Below, in pieces: positions 12,150 through 23,051 of a stretch of 64,000 nt of DNA. A program made the translations under genes and the position numbers. The DNA lies in contig CM046345.1 of the NCBI GenBank assembly GCA_025403435.1, positions 13,211,930 to 13,275,929 of the forward strand. Reading direction: 5' to 3'. Below the pieces are notes generated by a model that searched no databases, had not been told where the DNA came from, and saw only the letters and a list, made by a program, of their open reading frames with translations. This DNA is from Artocarpus heterophyllus (Eukaryota; Streptophyta; Magnoliopsida; Rosales; Moraceae). Within the stretch, counting starts at the first letter, position 1, and each line of letters begins with the position of its first letter.

Positions 12150-12560
12150 GATTCTTGACTCAGCAGATACTTAACGCTCGTTACCAACATAACTTCATAT
12201 TTAATTTGAACTTTTGGGTTGAAATTTTCATCAAGGTGACACCATTATTTAAGAAACTAATTTTTATAGCTTGGTCACCATAGAGTCACTAATAAAATAA
12301 AGTAAAATAAAATAATGTACGATACACTAATTTTTTAACCTTGTATTCTATTTTATTTTGTAACTTTTTTGTATGGGTGGTGTCAAAACTCAAGTTAGAA
12401 TAGCCAACCTCATAAAAATAATAAATAATAAAGTTAGTCAAAAAGAATTTTAGCCTGCGCCGTTGCAACATCAGTTACGTACACATATTTTTATCCTGCT
12501 AGATCCTGTAGATTAATTCTGTGACAAAAACATGTTGGTAAGTAAAATGAAATTATGTGT
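12150..12560. repeat. Diverged partial third copy of the duplicated block
   Basis: Matches 5620-6125 through anchors GAACTTTTGGGT and TAGATCCTG. It lies just upstream of the TATA-containing segment at 12731, so the repeated unit might include old upstream regions of a gene family; that is inference only. Confidence 0.45.
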
Positions 12561-12730
12561 CTAGGATATGGTCCGTGATGAAGGCCCAACATGTACTATG
12601 ATACAATTTGGTCAAAGTTCAAACATCTTTTTGGCATTATCATTTTATCATTTGTCAATTTTGTTTGGTTTGCCGTACTACTCACATTTCCATTTCAACT
12701 AGTGCGCACAAAATGTAGACCAATTTGGTC

Positions 12731-12738
12731 TATAAATA
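12731..12738 (+). promoter_or_regulatory. TATA box
   Basis: TATAAATA in the setting GGTCTATAAATAGTG is a consensus plant TATA box, 59 bases upstream of the first in-frame ATG of the following ORF. Confidence 0.5.
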
Positions 12739-12789
12739 GTGTTGCACTCAAATTTGGAAAGTGATGTGATCTTTCCTAAGAGTGGTCCA

Positions 12790-12902
12790 ATGGAATCAAT
12801 TCCAACACACGTGTGGGAAATGGGTATCCTTGACCATGCTATCCCAAGAGAAAAGAACGTTCAAAAGCATGTTGAACGTGCGATGTCCGTTATACCCATT
12901 AG
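12790..12902 (+). CDS. Possible first exon of a small unknown gene
   Basis: An ORF from the ATG at 12790 begins MESIPTHVWEMGILDH and runs 37 full codons to a possible splice donor, AG then GTACGT, at 12903. Without splicing it continues into an A run and stops at 12939. Composition is balanced compared with the flanks, and a consensus TATA box lies 59 bases upstream, which together suggest a real or formerly real gene. I do not recognise the protein family and cannot identify a second exon before the TA tract at 13105 and the retroelements beyond. It could be a 3'-truncated gene remnant. Confidence 0.3.
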
Positions 12903-13102
12903 GTACGTTCTAAAAAAAAAAAAAAAACAATCAAACTAGGTTCACCTAACTTTTGTATATAATTCATCTACAAATTTGTTGGAAAGTTCACATGTTGTGT
13001 TTTCATGTTGAATTGAGGGGGGAAAAAAGAGTAACTTGCTCTTACGCGCTCCTTGAAAAATCTATCAATTTCTATTCTTTTGATACTGATCTATATTTGA
13101 TA

Positions 13103-13104
<2 letters not shown>

Positions 13105-13136
<32 letters not shown>
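13105..13136. repeat. TA microsatellite
   Basis: Pure TA dinucleotide run. Confidence 0.9.
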
Positions 13137-13140
<4 letters not shown>

Positions 13141-13289
13141 TATTTTTAATGGTTGCGATTTTAATTGAGCCTTTTTTAATAAGGATATATATGTTTCAAT
13201 AACAATTGATAATGTGGTATCACAAAAATTCTGAAAGTATTGGTTATACGTTTTATCAAGTTTATGTTTAAGTTTGTTGTAACAAGTTT

Positions 13290-13461
13290 GTATTAAACAT
13301 CAAACAGTAAATATAGATGAGAGATTGGTATCGCGGTTCGATAATCACCTACATCCACGGGGTCATGCCTAGACGTATAAACACTTCCCTAAGTAAATAA
13401 AATCATAACTTAATTGGACTTATTCATCATGAGACTCTCTCTCTAAGTATGACGCCCATCA
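13290..13461. mobile_element. Fragment of an older LTR-type sequence
   Basis: The phrase GCGGTTCGATAATCACCTAC followed by ATCCACGGGG resembles a piece often seen in plant LTRs. It is cut off where the minus-strand copia element begins, so its continuation may be the sequence after 27078. Family not assigned. Confidence 0.3.
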
Positions 13462-15387
13462 TATTGGAAAAACAAGTACGCAGTGAAATTTTAAAAATTT
13501 TAAATCAGAGCATTTTCAAAACACAAGTTTGACATGCTATATTCATAAATTAACTAGATCTTACTAACCATTATATGCCGAAGAGCTCCTGCAATCTATG
13601 AAGAAAAGAACGTTCTAAAAGAGCCTCAACCAATTGGTATTTTTTTTTTATTCTCTATCCATGATCGGAGTGTGTGTAGGTACACGTCGTACAGCTCTTA
13701 TTCGATGACTCTTCTTCTAACCAATTGAGAAGACCTAGAGCAAAGGTTCATGATTGTGAACAAAAGCTCTCAAGGAGCTTCAGAGTATCTAACACTATAG
13801 TACTCACTCTCAACTTCTCAACTGATCTGAATAACAGAGAAAACTCACTCTCTTTTTATAGAGGTCAGACCCAAGGTTAGTCATTATCAGATAAGGCCTC
13901 AAAAATTCAAATCTGGATGAACTTCTGATAAAATCACGTAAAAAATATGTGATCAAATTATCATTAGATCAGCAACCTAAACTAACGGATCGGCTTGCCG
14001 AACTTGCTTCATCAGCAGGTTAAACTAACCGATCAGCCTGCCAAACTTACGATAATATGATCCCTAAAAATCTTTATTTCCTACATAAGATTCTTTGGAT
14101 AGAACCTCAATTTTAATTTAAATAACCTAATAGAGAAGTTATCTAATTAAAACAGTCATATCTAGATAATCTCTAGGAAAATAAATATTTTTGATAATTT
14201 AACAAGTTTATCTTGAATTAATTTACAAAAATTAATTCAACCGATAAACAAACATGAATTATTTGATCTTATTGAATTAATTTAAGATAAGTCATCAATT
14301 TATTGGAAAAGCACGTCGTATCGTTACATGATTTATTATGAGCTAGCAAAGGGGACCTGAAGGACCTATATAGTTCAAGCTCTGATAATATAAAATATAA
14401 TATCCTAGATATACATTTTATAATTATCAACTCTAACGCTACTCTACTAAAAGCTTAGAGTTGCACTCTCGAACTATATAGGATTACGAAGCTCCAAATT
14501 AGCCAAGTGTCCATAACATATTATAATGTATCGTATCCCTATAGGATATTCATAACCGGTTTAAGGATAAATTTTATCTTACCTTTCTGATTATTTTTAT
14601 CTTATGTTCTATTATCTCACCATTAGAAAATTTACCATCCAAGGACAATATACCATTCAGTTACATCTATGCCTCCAAATGGTTAAACGCTTCAATTTTT
14701 CAATTATAGAAAAATGCATATAATAGAATATCATTGACTCCACCAATGGAGCTATAGATTCCATATCTATGAATAATAAGCCTATGCTATCAAGAGTCAT
14801 GTCTCTAATGTCCCCGTATGTGCATTATCACAAAGTCAGGATATCACCATTTGGTACATCAAAAGACAAAAGTCAAAATAACGAGTCCATTAGTCATTTC
14901 AAGATTAAGATATAACACATATGATTGTCTAAAGTGATTTGATTTGCACAGATAGAGTTATTAATATAAATCAATTCTACTTTATGTCTCGATCCAATAT
15001 ATCGTCATCTATGATAATGTACCAATGTTTCTACCGGCGAGGTCCAACTTCGATGGCTAAGACAAACCATCTCTCATCAGGGATGTAGACAACATAACAA
15101 TCTTAGCATAAATAAAGCGCCCAACTTTATTCCCTCAATTATGGACCTTATGATTTAGACTATCACCTTTAGAATCATGTCTTCCACATAATCTGTCCAT
15201 CATATGCCTGATTCTCAAATGTTTATACTGAGAGTCTTAGACTTTTGTTTGTTTGTCATACATTCAACAAATATGTATGTAAAGAGGACAATAATTGGTA
15301 TATGAATAATAAATGAATTCTTTATTGATAAAATGTCTCTAAAAACATATTACAACATTTTACTTCTTAGGGCATACATGTGTAACA
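13462..15387 (-). repeat. 3' LTR of the minus-strand copia element
   Basis: On the minus strand it begins TGTTACACATGTATGCCC and ends TTTTTCCAATA. It aligns along its length with 22891-27078 (insertion removed) and with the inverted solo LTR at 17933-19902. It carries several copies of a short motif of the type GATCGGCTTGCCGAACTT near 13990-14050. Confidence 0.88.
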
Positions 15388-15403
15388 ATCTCCCACTTGC
15401 ATT
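15388..15403 (-). promoter_or_regulatory. Polypurine tract of the minus-strand copia element
   Basis: The minus strand reads GCAAGTGGGAGATT directly before the LTR start, the usual plus-strand primer context of plant copia elements. Confidence 0.75.
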
Positions 15404-17100
15404 AAGTGAGTAAATATGACATATTATGCATCCCTATAGCTTCCACATGCCTATTGAAAACTCTCGCAGTTAGTGTCTTCATGAATGGATCAGTTAAATT
15501 GTCCTCAAATGCCATTTTGCATACAACAATATGCCCGCCCTCAACGAAGTCCTTTATCACATGATACTTTCAATGAATATGCTTACTTTTCTTATAAAAT
15601 CTTGGTTCCTTAGCATTAGCTATCGTTGCAGTATTATCAGAATATAACGATATCATCTTATCTATGCTAGGAACTACCTCAATCTCCCCAAGGAACTTGC
15701 AGAGCCACGCTGCTTCTTTTGAAGCATCACTAGCTACCACATACTCGCCTTCTATTGTTGAATCTAAAGTACCATCTTGCTTGACACTTCTCTAAATAAT
15801 GGCACCACTGCCCAGAGTAAAGACAAAACCAAAAGTTGATCTCCTCGAATTTGGACAGAATTGAAAATCTAAATCAGTATATCCTAGAGGTGGTAAATCC
15901 TCACCTAAATATACAAGCATATACCCTCTAGTCCTTCTCAGGTACTTGAAAATATGCTTTACCACAACCCAGTGGTTTAGTCTCGGATTTGATTGAAATC
16001 GATTTACTATCCCAACTACATAACTAATATCCGATTGTGTGCAAAGCATAGCATACATGAGAATACCCACTACCGAAGCATAAGGCACATTCTTCATGTA
16101 TTCTCTTTCTTCATCAAACTTTGGCGAGTCTTTCTTAGAAAGAGTAGTTATAGACTTAGTAGTTGCCCACCTTTTTTAGAATCCTACATTACAAACCTCT
16201 TGAGAATTTTATCAATGTAGCTTGCTTGGGACAAAGCTATCATTCTATTCTTCTTATCCTAAAAGATCTGGATACCAAGAACATAATTAGCTTCACCTAA
16301 GTCTTTTATGTCAAACTGCTTGATCAACCATTATTTGACCAATGACAACACCCTAAGACCCTAACGTCATTGCCAATTAGCCGAATGTCATCTACATAGA
16401 GCAGTAGAAAAACCACATTTTCATCCTTAATGTGTTTGCAAACACATGGTTCATCCACATTTTGTTCAAACCCATAAGTCTTGATCACCTAATCAAATCT
16501 TATGTTTGAAGAATGGAAAGCCTGCTTAAGTCCATAAATTGACTTTAGCAGCTTACAAACCTTACCCTCCAAACCCTTAGCCTTGAACCTATTTGGTTGT
16601 ACCATATATATGGACTCATCAAGATGGTCATTCAAAAAAGTCATCTTGACATCCATCTGTCAAATCTCGCAATCAAGAACAACAACTATGGACAATAGAA
16701 GGCAGATGGACTTAAGCATGGCTATAGGTGAAAAGGTTTTCTCGTAATCGATTCCTTCATTTTGCATGTATACCTTAGCTATCGGTCTAGCCTTATAGAT
16801 TTTGACTTTTCCATCTACTCCTCACTTTCTCTTATAGATCCATTTACACCTTATGGGTTTTACCTCTTCCAGAATATCTACAAGTTCTTAGACCTGATTA
16901 GTCTCCATAGACTTTATTTCAATGTTCATGGCTTCTGTCTAGAGTTTTCAATCAACATCCTTTATAGCCTCTTCGTAAGTGTAAGGATCCCTATCATGTT
17001 CATCATGTTCTACCAAAAAGGCCTCACCATTTAATATATCTGTCAGGTTGATGCTCGATCCTCCCACTACGTCGAAGCCTCTTAGGTTGTTGTTCGATTG
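15404..17100 (-). pseudogene. Copia reverse transcriptase and RNase H remnant
   Basis: The best ORF (15792-16097, minus) reads PYASVVGILMYAMLCTQSDI and then GYTDLDFQFCPNSRRSTFGF, the connection and RNase H region of copia polyproteins. The complement of 15600-15790 continues into the RNase H part around the catalytic acidic motif but is out of frame. The complement of 16500-16700 holds the reverse transcriptase start. Frame changes are needed throughout. The enzyme would copy element RNA into DNA in virus-like particles; this copy is dead. Confidence 0.8.
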
Positions 17101-17932
17101 GTTTTTCTACATTGATTAGATTGGTTTCTACTGGAACCCCCAGAGTGATTGAATTAGTCACTAACTCCTCGAGTACTACTTTACTTCCAGACTTAAAGTT
17201 GTTTATGTAACTTTCTTCTCCTCAAGGAAAGTTGCATTTGTTGAAACCACAACTTTATTTTCCTTTGGGTTATAGAAATAACCGCCTTTAGTCCCTTTTG
17301 GATATCCTACAAACACACAAACTTTCAAATGTGCTTTCAACTTATTTGCTTCTTTATACAAGACATGAGCCAGACATCTCCATATGCGAATATGGTTTAA
17401 GGATGTCTTTTTCTCTGTCCATGACTCGTGAGGAGTTTTAGGAATCGATTTTGAAGGCGCATTGTTCAAAAGATAATATATGGTTTGTAATGTATATCAC
17501 CAAAAGGATAAAGGCAATGATTAATAACTCATCATAGACCTCACCATGTCTAACAAAGTCCTATTCCTTTGCTCAGCTACGCCATTTTGTTGCGGAGTGC
17601 CCGGCATAGTCAAATGGGATAAAATCCCATTCTCTAATAGTGTTCCTCATCGAAGAGGTATTCATCACCTCGATCGGATCGAAGTGCCTTTATGGATTTA
17701 CCTAATTGCTTTTCTACTTCAGCCGAAACTCCCTAAACTTGTCAAAAATTTCGCTTTTATAATGCATTAGGTAGACATACCTATACCATGAGTAATCATC
17801 AATAAAGGTGACAAAGTACACATACCCTCATCGTGACCAGATGTTCATGGGACCACAAACATCACTATGAACAAGTTCTAGAACCTCTTTGGCCTTATTG
17901 CCCTTAAACCCGAATGATCTTTTGGTCATTTT
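17101..17932 (-). pseudogene. Copia integrase remnant, 3' part
   Basis: The ORF at 17203-17469 (minus) contains HIRIWRCLAHVLYKE and then KVCVFVGYPKGTKGGYFYNP, the C-terminal part of copia integrase where the core meets the GYP(K/S)GxKGY motif. Upstream, at 17760-17930, short motifs of the integrase core (CGPMN, then DDYSWY) are visible in changing frames with stops. The solo LTR at 17933 separates this from the zinc-binding part at 19908. Confidence 0.75.
17928..17932 (+). repeat. Target-site duplication of the nested solo LTR, left
   Basis: ATTTT, repeated exactly at 19903-19907. Confidence 0.75.
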
Positions 17933-19902
17933 TGTTAGACATGTATGCCTTAAGGAGTAAAAATGTAATATGTTTTTGGAGACATTTTTATCAATAAAGA
18001 ATTTATTTATTGTTCATATACCAAATTATTGTCCTCTTTACGTTCATATTTGTTGGATGTATGATAAGCAAACAAAAATCTGATACTGTCGGTCTAAACC
18101 TTTAAAATTAGGAATATGATAGATGGATTATGCGAAACACATGATTCTAAAGGTGATAATCTAAATTATAAGATCCACAATCGAGGGAATAAAGTTGGGC
18201 ACTTTATTCATGCAAAGATTGTTATGTTGTCTATATCCCTAATGGGAGATGTTTTGTCTTGGCTATCAGAGGTGGACTATGTAAATAGAAACATTAGTAC
18301 ATTGTCATAGTTGACGATGTATCGGATTAGGACATAAAGTGTAATTGATTTGGATTAATAATTCTATCTTGACAAATCAATTCACTTTAGACAATTATAT
18401 GTGTTTTATCTTAATCTTAGATGGATAGTGGACCCATTGTCTTGACTTATGTCTTTTGATGTACCAAAGGGTGACATCCATAATTTATGCTGATATGCAT
18501 GCCAATACATTAATTTATGTTGATACACATGCCGGTATATTGTAGACATAACTCTTGATAGCGTAGACTTATTATTCATAGATATGGAATCCATAGCTCC
18601 TCTTTAGGAGTAGTTGATATCCTTTTATATGTGTTATTCTGTAATTGAAAAACTAGAACGCTCAACCATTTGGATAAATTGGTGTAACCGAATGATATAC
18701 TGTCTTTGGATGGTAAGTTTTCTGATAGTGAGATAATGGAACGTAAGAGAAAAATAATCAGGAAGGTAAGATAGAATATATCCTTAAGTAAATTATGGAT
18801 ATTCTGTGGGAATACGATACATTATGATACATCATGGAGACTTAACTATTTAGGCTTTATAATTCTATATAGTTCAAAAGTGCAGCACTAAGCTTTTAAT
18901 GGAGTAGCGTTAGAGTTGATAATTATAAAATGTATATCTGGGGTATTAGGTTTCATAATTATTAGGAGCTTAAATTATATAGGTCCATCAGATCCTTTTT
19001 GCTAGCTCATCATAAATCCTATAACGATACAACGTGCTTTTTAAATAAATTGATGACATATGTTAAATTATCGGATTGGTTGAAATTTGATAAGATCAGA
19101 TAATTCATGTCTGTTTATCGATTGAATTAATTTTGTATAAATTAATTCAAGATAAACTTGTTGAATTATCAAAAATATTTATTTTCCTAGAGATTATCTA
19201 AATATAGTTATTTTGATCAGATAACTTCTTTATTGGATTGTTTGAATTAAAACTGAGGCTTTATCCTAAGAATCTCAGGTGAAAAATAAAAAATTTGCAG
19301 GAATCATTTATCATAAGTTCGGCAGGCCGATTTTTAGGTTTGGCTTGCCGATGGAGTAAGTTTGACAAGTCGATCTGCCAGTTCAGCCTGTCGAACGAAC
19401 AATTTTTTATCATGCGTTTTTAGACGCAATTTTTATTAGACATTGATCCAGATTTGAATTTTTGAAGCCTTATCTTATAAGGACTACCGTCTAAGTCAAA
19501 CTTCTATAAATAAGGAGTGAGACTCATATGTTATTTAGATCAGTTGAGAAATCAAGAGTAAGCACTCTAGATTGTGAGTCTCTAAAACTACTTGAGAACT
19601 ATTGTTCACAAATCACAAACCTTAGTTCTGGTTTTTCTCAATTGGTTAGAAGAAGAGTCAATGGGGAAGAGTTGAACGCTGTGCACTCAAACACACTCCG
19701 ATCATGGATGGACAATAGCAAAGAAGACTAGTTGGTTGAGGCTCTTTTAAAACGTCTTTCTCTCCATAGATTGCGGGAGCTTTTTGACAAATGAGGTTAG
19801 TAAGATCTGGTTAATTTATGCATATAGTATGTTAAACTTATGTTTTGGAAAATACTCTGATTCCAAATTTTAAAATTTATACTACGTGATACTTTTCCAA
19901 TA
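17933..19902 (+). mobile_element. Plus-oriented solo LTR of the same copia family
   Basis: The 1970-bp segment begins TGTTAGACATGTATGCC and ends TTTTCCAATA, matching the ends of the host element's LTR in opposite orientation, and is flanked by ATTTT on both sides. There is no internal domain, so it is a solo LTR left by recombination between the LTRs of a later insertion. The ORFs within (for example 18116-18310 and 19528-19731) are LTR sequence, not genes. Confidence 0.88.
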
Positions 19903-19907
19903 ATTTT
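19903..19907 (+). repeat. Target-site duplication of the nested solo LTR, right
   Basis: ATTTT, identical to 17928-17932. Confidence 0.75.
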
Positions 19908-20359
19908 GCCCTCCAAACAAGATTCATCCATTACCAATCTTTGAATATTATTCAGGCTAATATGACCTAATCATAAATGCCAAAGATAGGTCTTATTAAG
20001 CGAGAAGTCTTAAGTCTTTTTGAGTTATTATCATCAATCTCAGTGTTAAGTAGTAAGTCCATCTTAAGTTTGATAAAATATAGATTGTTTTGCAGCCATC
20101 CCTCACAGATAAAAGATTTGTTTTTACAAATCACCACTTTATTATTAAAAAAAACTAAATAAGAGTATTTAAATAAACAAGCTACAAATATTAATTTTCT
20201 TTGAAATCTAGAAAGATAAAAACAATCTCACAAAACTAAAATCTTATAATTATCAAAGTGAAGATGGACATCTTCCACTGCTTTAGCTAACACCAAGAAT
20301 CTATCGCTCATCCGAAGCATGAAGTCTTCATGCAGCAGACTTTTCGTTTCTTTGAACCC
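19908..20359 (-). pseudogene. Copia pre-integrase and zinc-binding remnant
   Basis: On the minus strand, traces of the pre-integrase segment are visible, but the HHCC zinc finger is broken by stops. It joins 17932 once the solo LTR is removed. Confidence 0.5.
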
Positions 20360-21259
20360 CTACAAAGAAATATAGACATGATTGGTTGCTCCAAAATCTA
20401 TGACCCAAGTGTCACTTGATTCCTTAACCAAACAAGTTTTAATAACCAAAAGATCACACCTACCTCCTCGAGTAAGGAAGTCCTTGCAATTGTTCTTGAT
20501 GTGCCCAATCTTTCTTCGGGTTCTTCTTTTTCTTCTTCTTATTCTTGCCGTTTGCAAGAATAAAAGACTTCCCGTTCTTAGTCTTTTGCTTCCTTCTATT
20601 CCCAGGGTTAGGATTGGAACCAGATGCAGCCGTCAATTTAGCCTCACCACCCATAGGAGTTTCCCTGATTAGATTTTTGAACTTTTGTAACTGCTTCATT
20701 AACTCTGTTAAGGTCACATCCTGTCTATTACTCAAATTGTATGAAGCTCTAAACGAGATGAACTCCTTTGATAGAGTTTGAAAACCATAGTCATCTATGA
20801 CTCAACATCGATATCAGCTCTATGGGCTTGAGCCTCAGTGAGGTAACCCATGACCAATATCATATGCTCTTTCACAGACGTCCTCGGTCTTTGTTTGCAG
20901 TTCAAAAGTTTCCAAAGTGCCCCTTGCTGTTTTATTATGGCTTAGCTTCCAAACATGTCTTCAAGATTATCCAAGATATGCTTCGCAATCTCATAATCTT
21001 CATGTTGAGTCTGCACTATGTTATTCATACTAGCCATAAGAAAACACTAGGCCTAATTATTAGCATCTTTTCAGCGATCATATGCTTGGATTTGCTCATT
21101 AGTGGATTTTTCAGTAGGTTTGGGAGGACACGGTGTCGTCAGCACAAATTTTAGTTTCTTAAAAACTAGGACGATATTCAGGTTCCTTTTCCAATCATTG
21201 TAATTCTCACCAGTTAATTGGTTTTTATCGAGCATTGAAGATAAAGCATTTTTAGACAT
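20360..21259 (-). pseudogene. Copia gag and protease remnant
   Basis: Gag starts at 21259 with MSKNALSSMLDKNQLTGENY, followed by NDWKRNL, a familiar copia gag opening. A lysine-rich stretch near 20500-20560 leads into the zinc-knuckle remnant KIGHIKNNCKDF. The protease active-site region reads DTWVIDFGATNHV at about 20370-20410, where the usual D-S/T-G-A has become D-F-G-A, so a catalytic neighbour is altered. At least two frames are used, so there is no intact product. Confidence 0.8.
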
Positions 21260-22875
21260 TTTAATCTACAATAAAGAATCATATACTAAGCATAAGCAAA
21301 CATACCATAACTGTTTAGTAAGATAACACAATCAAGTAAACAAACAATTGTGTTTATGTGTCAAAACCTTGAAAATATCACAACCTTATAATGATAATTC
21401 CTAACTCAAAATTCAACAAGCCGCCTAAGGGAGAGTTGCCAAATTCAATTAGGAACATGGATCCCCTCTAATTAATATATGTCATCCAGGACTCGTCTGA
21501 TCCAGCATATATTAATAATCATTTTCTTTGGCCATTAATTTTATTAACAGAGCTCCTAGGGGAGGTTAATAATAAAATAACATGAGTGTATAACCATCGT
21601 TTCAACTATTTTATCCATGATCTATAATCACCCTCTAGGGGTGTGCAATGATAGATCGTGCTAAAATAAATTATCCCTTCGGAGATTCAACTCGGTATAT
21701 GATGAAATCCTTTCTTAGGGGTCAGGACCACCATGTGGTACATATGGACCAACAATGGAGGCCACAAGGTCCTCTCTTCGAAAATCTTCTCCCACTTAAT
21801 CTTTTGAAAAACCAAGGTTCTATTTTAAAAAACATGCGTGAATAATTTTTAATGAGCGGCACTCTCTATTCTATATGACATGTTATCAACATACATGGTC
21901 AATCATATTATAATGCAGACAAGCAAAGCAATCATGCAAAGCCACAAGCAAAATAATAAACAATCGTAATATTATGGTTCCATCCTAGAGAAAAGAAATT
22001 AAAGATTACAAGAGATCAATCGAAACATATTATTGATGCTTCAACCTTGAATTTTCAAGGTGTCTCCATCTTCATGTTGCATCCCTCTTCAAGTCTTGAA
22101 TCCCACATAGATCAAATACTTTACTTTTTCGGTCATTACAAAATTTCATGTTTCTCAGAATTGTCTCAAAAATAAAATCAAAATTGCACCAAAAAACACA
22201 CATTTTTTGAATAAAAAACAGCTCTTTGCTAGCATACCAATATGTGAGATCGGCCTGTCGGTCATAAGCCATCAGCCTGCCACCAAAGTCGGCTAAATCC
22301 TGCCCCGTAGATGGCCTACCGAACTTAAGGTTTAGCCTGTCAGTCTGCGACCATCGGCTTGTCGATCTTGAAGGTTTGGCTTGTCGATCGAGCAGATTTC
22401 ACATTTTTTCACAAAATAGTTTTTACGCAGTTTTTCAATCCTATTTTTAATAATTCAAAAACATAAAAATTTAGAGACTCAAGAAAAAACAGTGGAACTG
22501 CTCTCATCCATTTTCTAGATTCATCTTCACTTCAAATGATTATTAAATTACTAAAATTTTTAGAAATTTAAAATAAAATAATAATTCCTAGGCGGTAATG
22601 ATAGACCGCCATTTAATTACATAAAAAACTTAGATACACATTCTAATCTCTAAGGAACCATAATCGACACAAATAAATAATTAAATAACAATTTAATCAA
22701 CCAAAATTAATTAATAAACATTTACCATATAAATTTTATGACAACATATAAATATATAGAAACCTTAGAGTGCTAACTCTCTAAAAAAAATTAAATTCAA
22801 GCATAGGAGAGATCAAGATCACATACTTTTTATGCATATCATGATTGCAAACTCATAAATTTACGTGAAAACCAT
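21260..22875 (-). other. Untranslated leader of the minus-strand copia element
   Basis: About 1.6 kb between primer-binding site and gag without credible coding sequence. Around 22245-22400 it carries repeated GGCTTGTCGATC-type motifs similar to those in the LTRs. Confidence 0.6.
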
Positions 22876-22889
22876 GTCTTTAATACCAA
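22876..22889 (-). promoter_or_regulatory. Primer-binding site of the minus-strand copia element
   Basis: The minus strand reads TTGGTATTAAAGAC next to the LTR end, close to the TGGTATCAGAGC complementary to the initiator methionine tRNA used by most plant copia elements. Confidence 0.65.
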
Positions 22890-23046
22890 TTATTGGAAAA
22901 ACAAGTACGCAGCAGAATTTTAAAAATTTTAAATCAGAATGTTTTTCAAAACAGAAATTTGACATTCTATATACATAAATTAATCAGATCTTACTAACTT
23001 TTATATGCCAAAGAGCTCCTACAATCTGTGAAGAAATGAACGGTCC

Positions 23047-23051
23047 AAAAG
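23047..23051 (+). repeat. Target-site duplication, left copy
   Basis: AAAAG, matched by AGAAG at 25344-25348 with one difference. The uninterrupted LTR at about 13616 has a single AAAAG followed by AGCCTCAACC, which confirms the insertion point. Confidence 0.75.
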
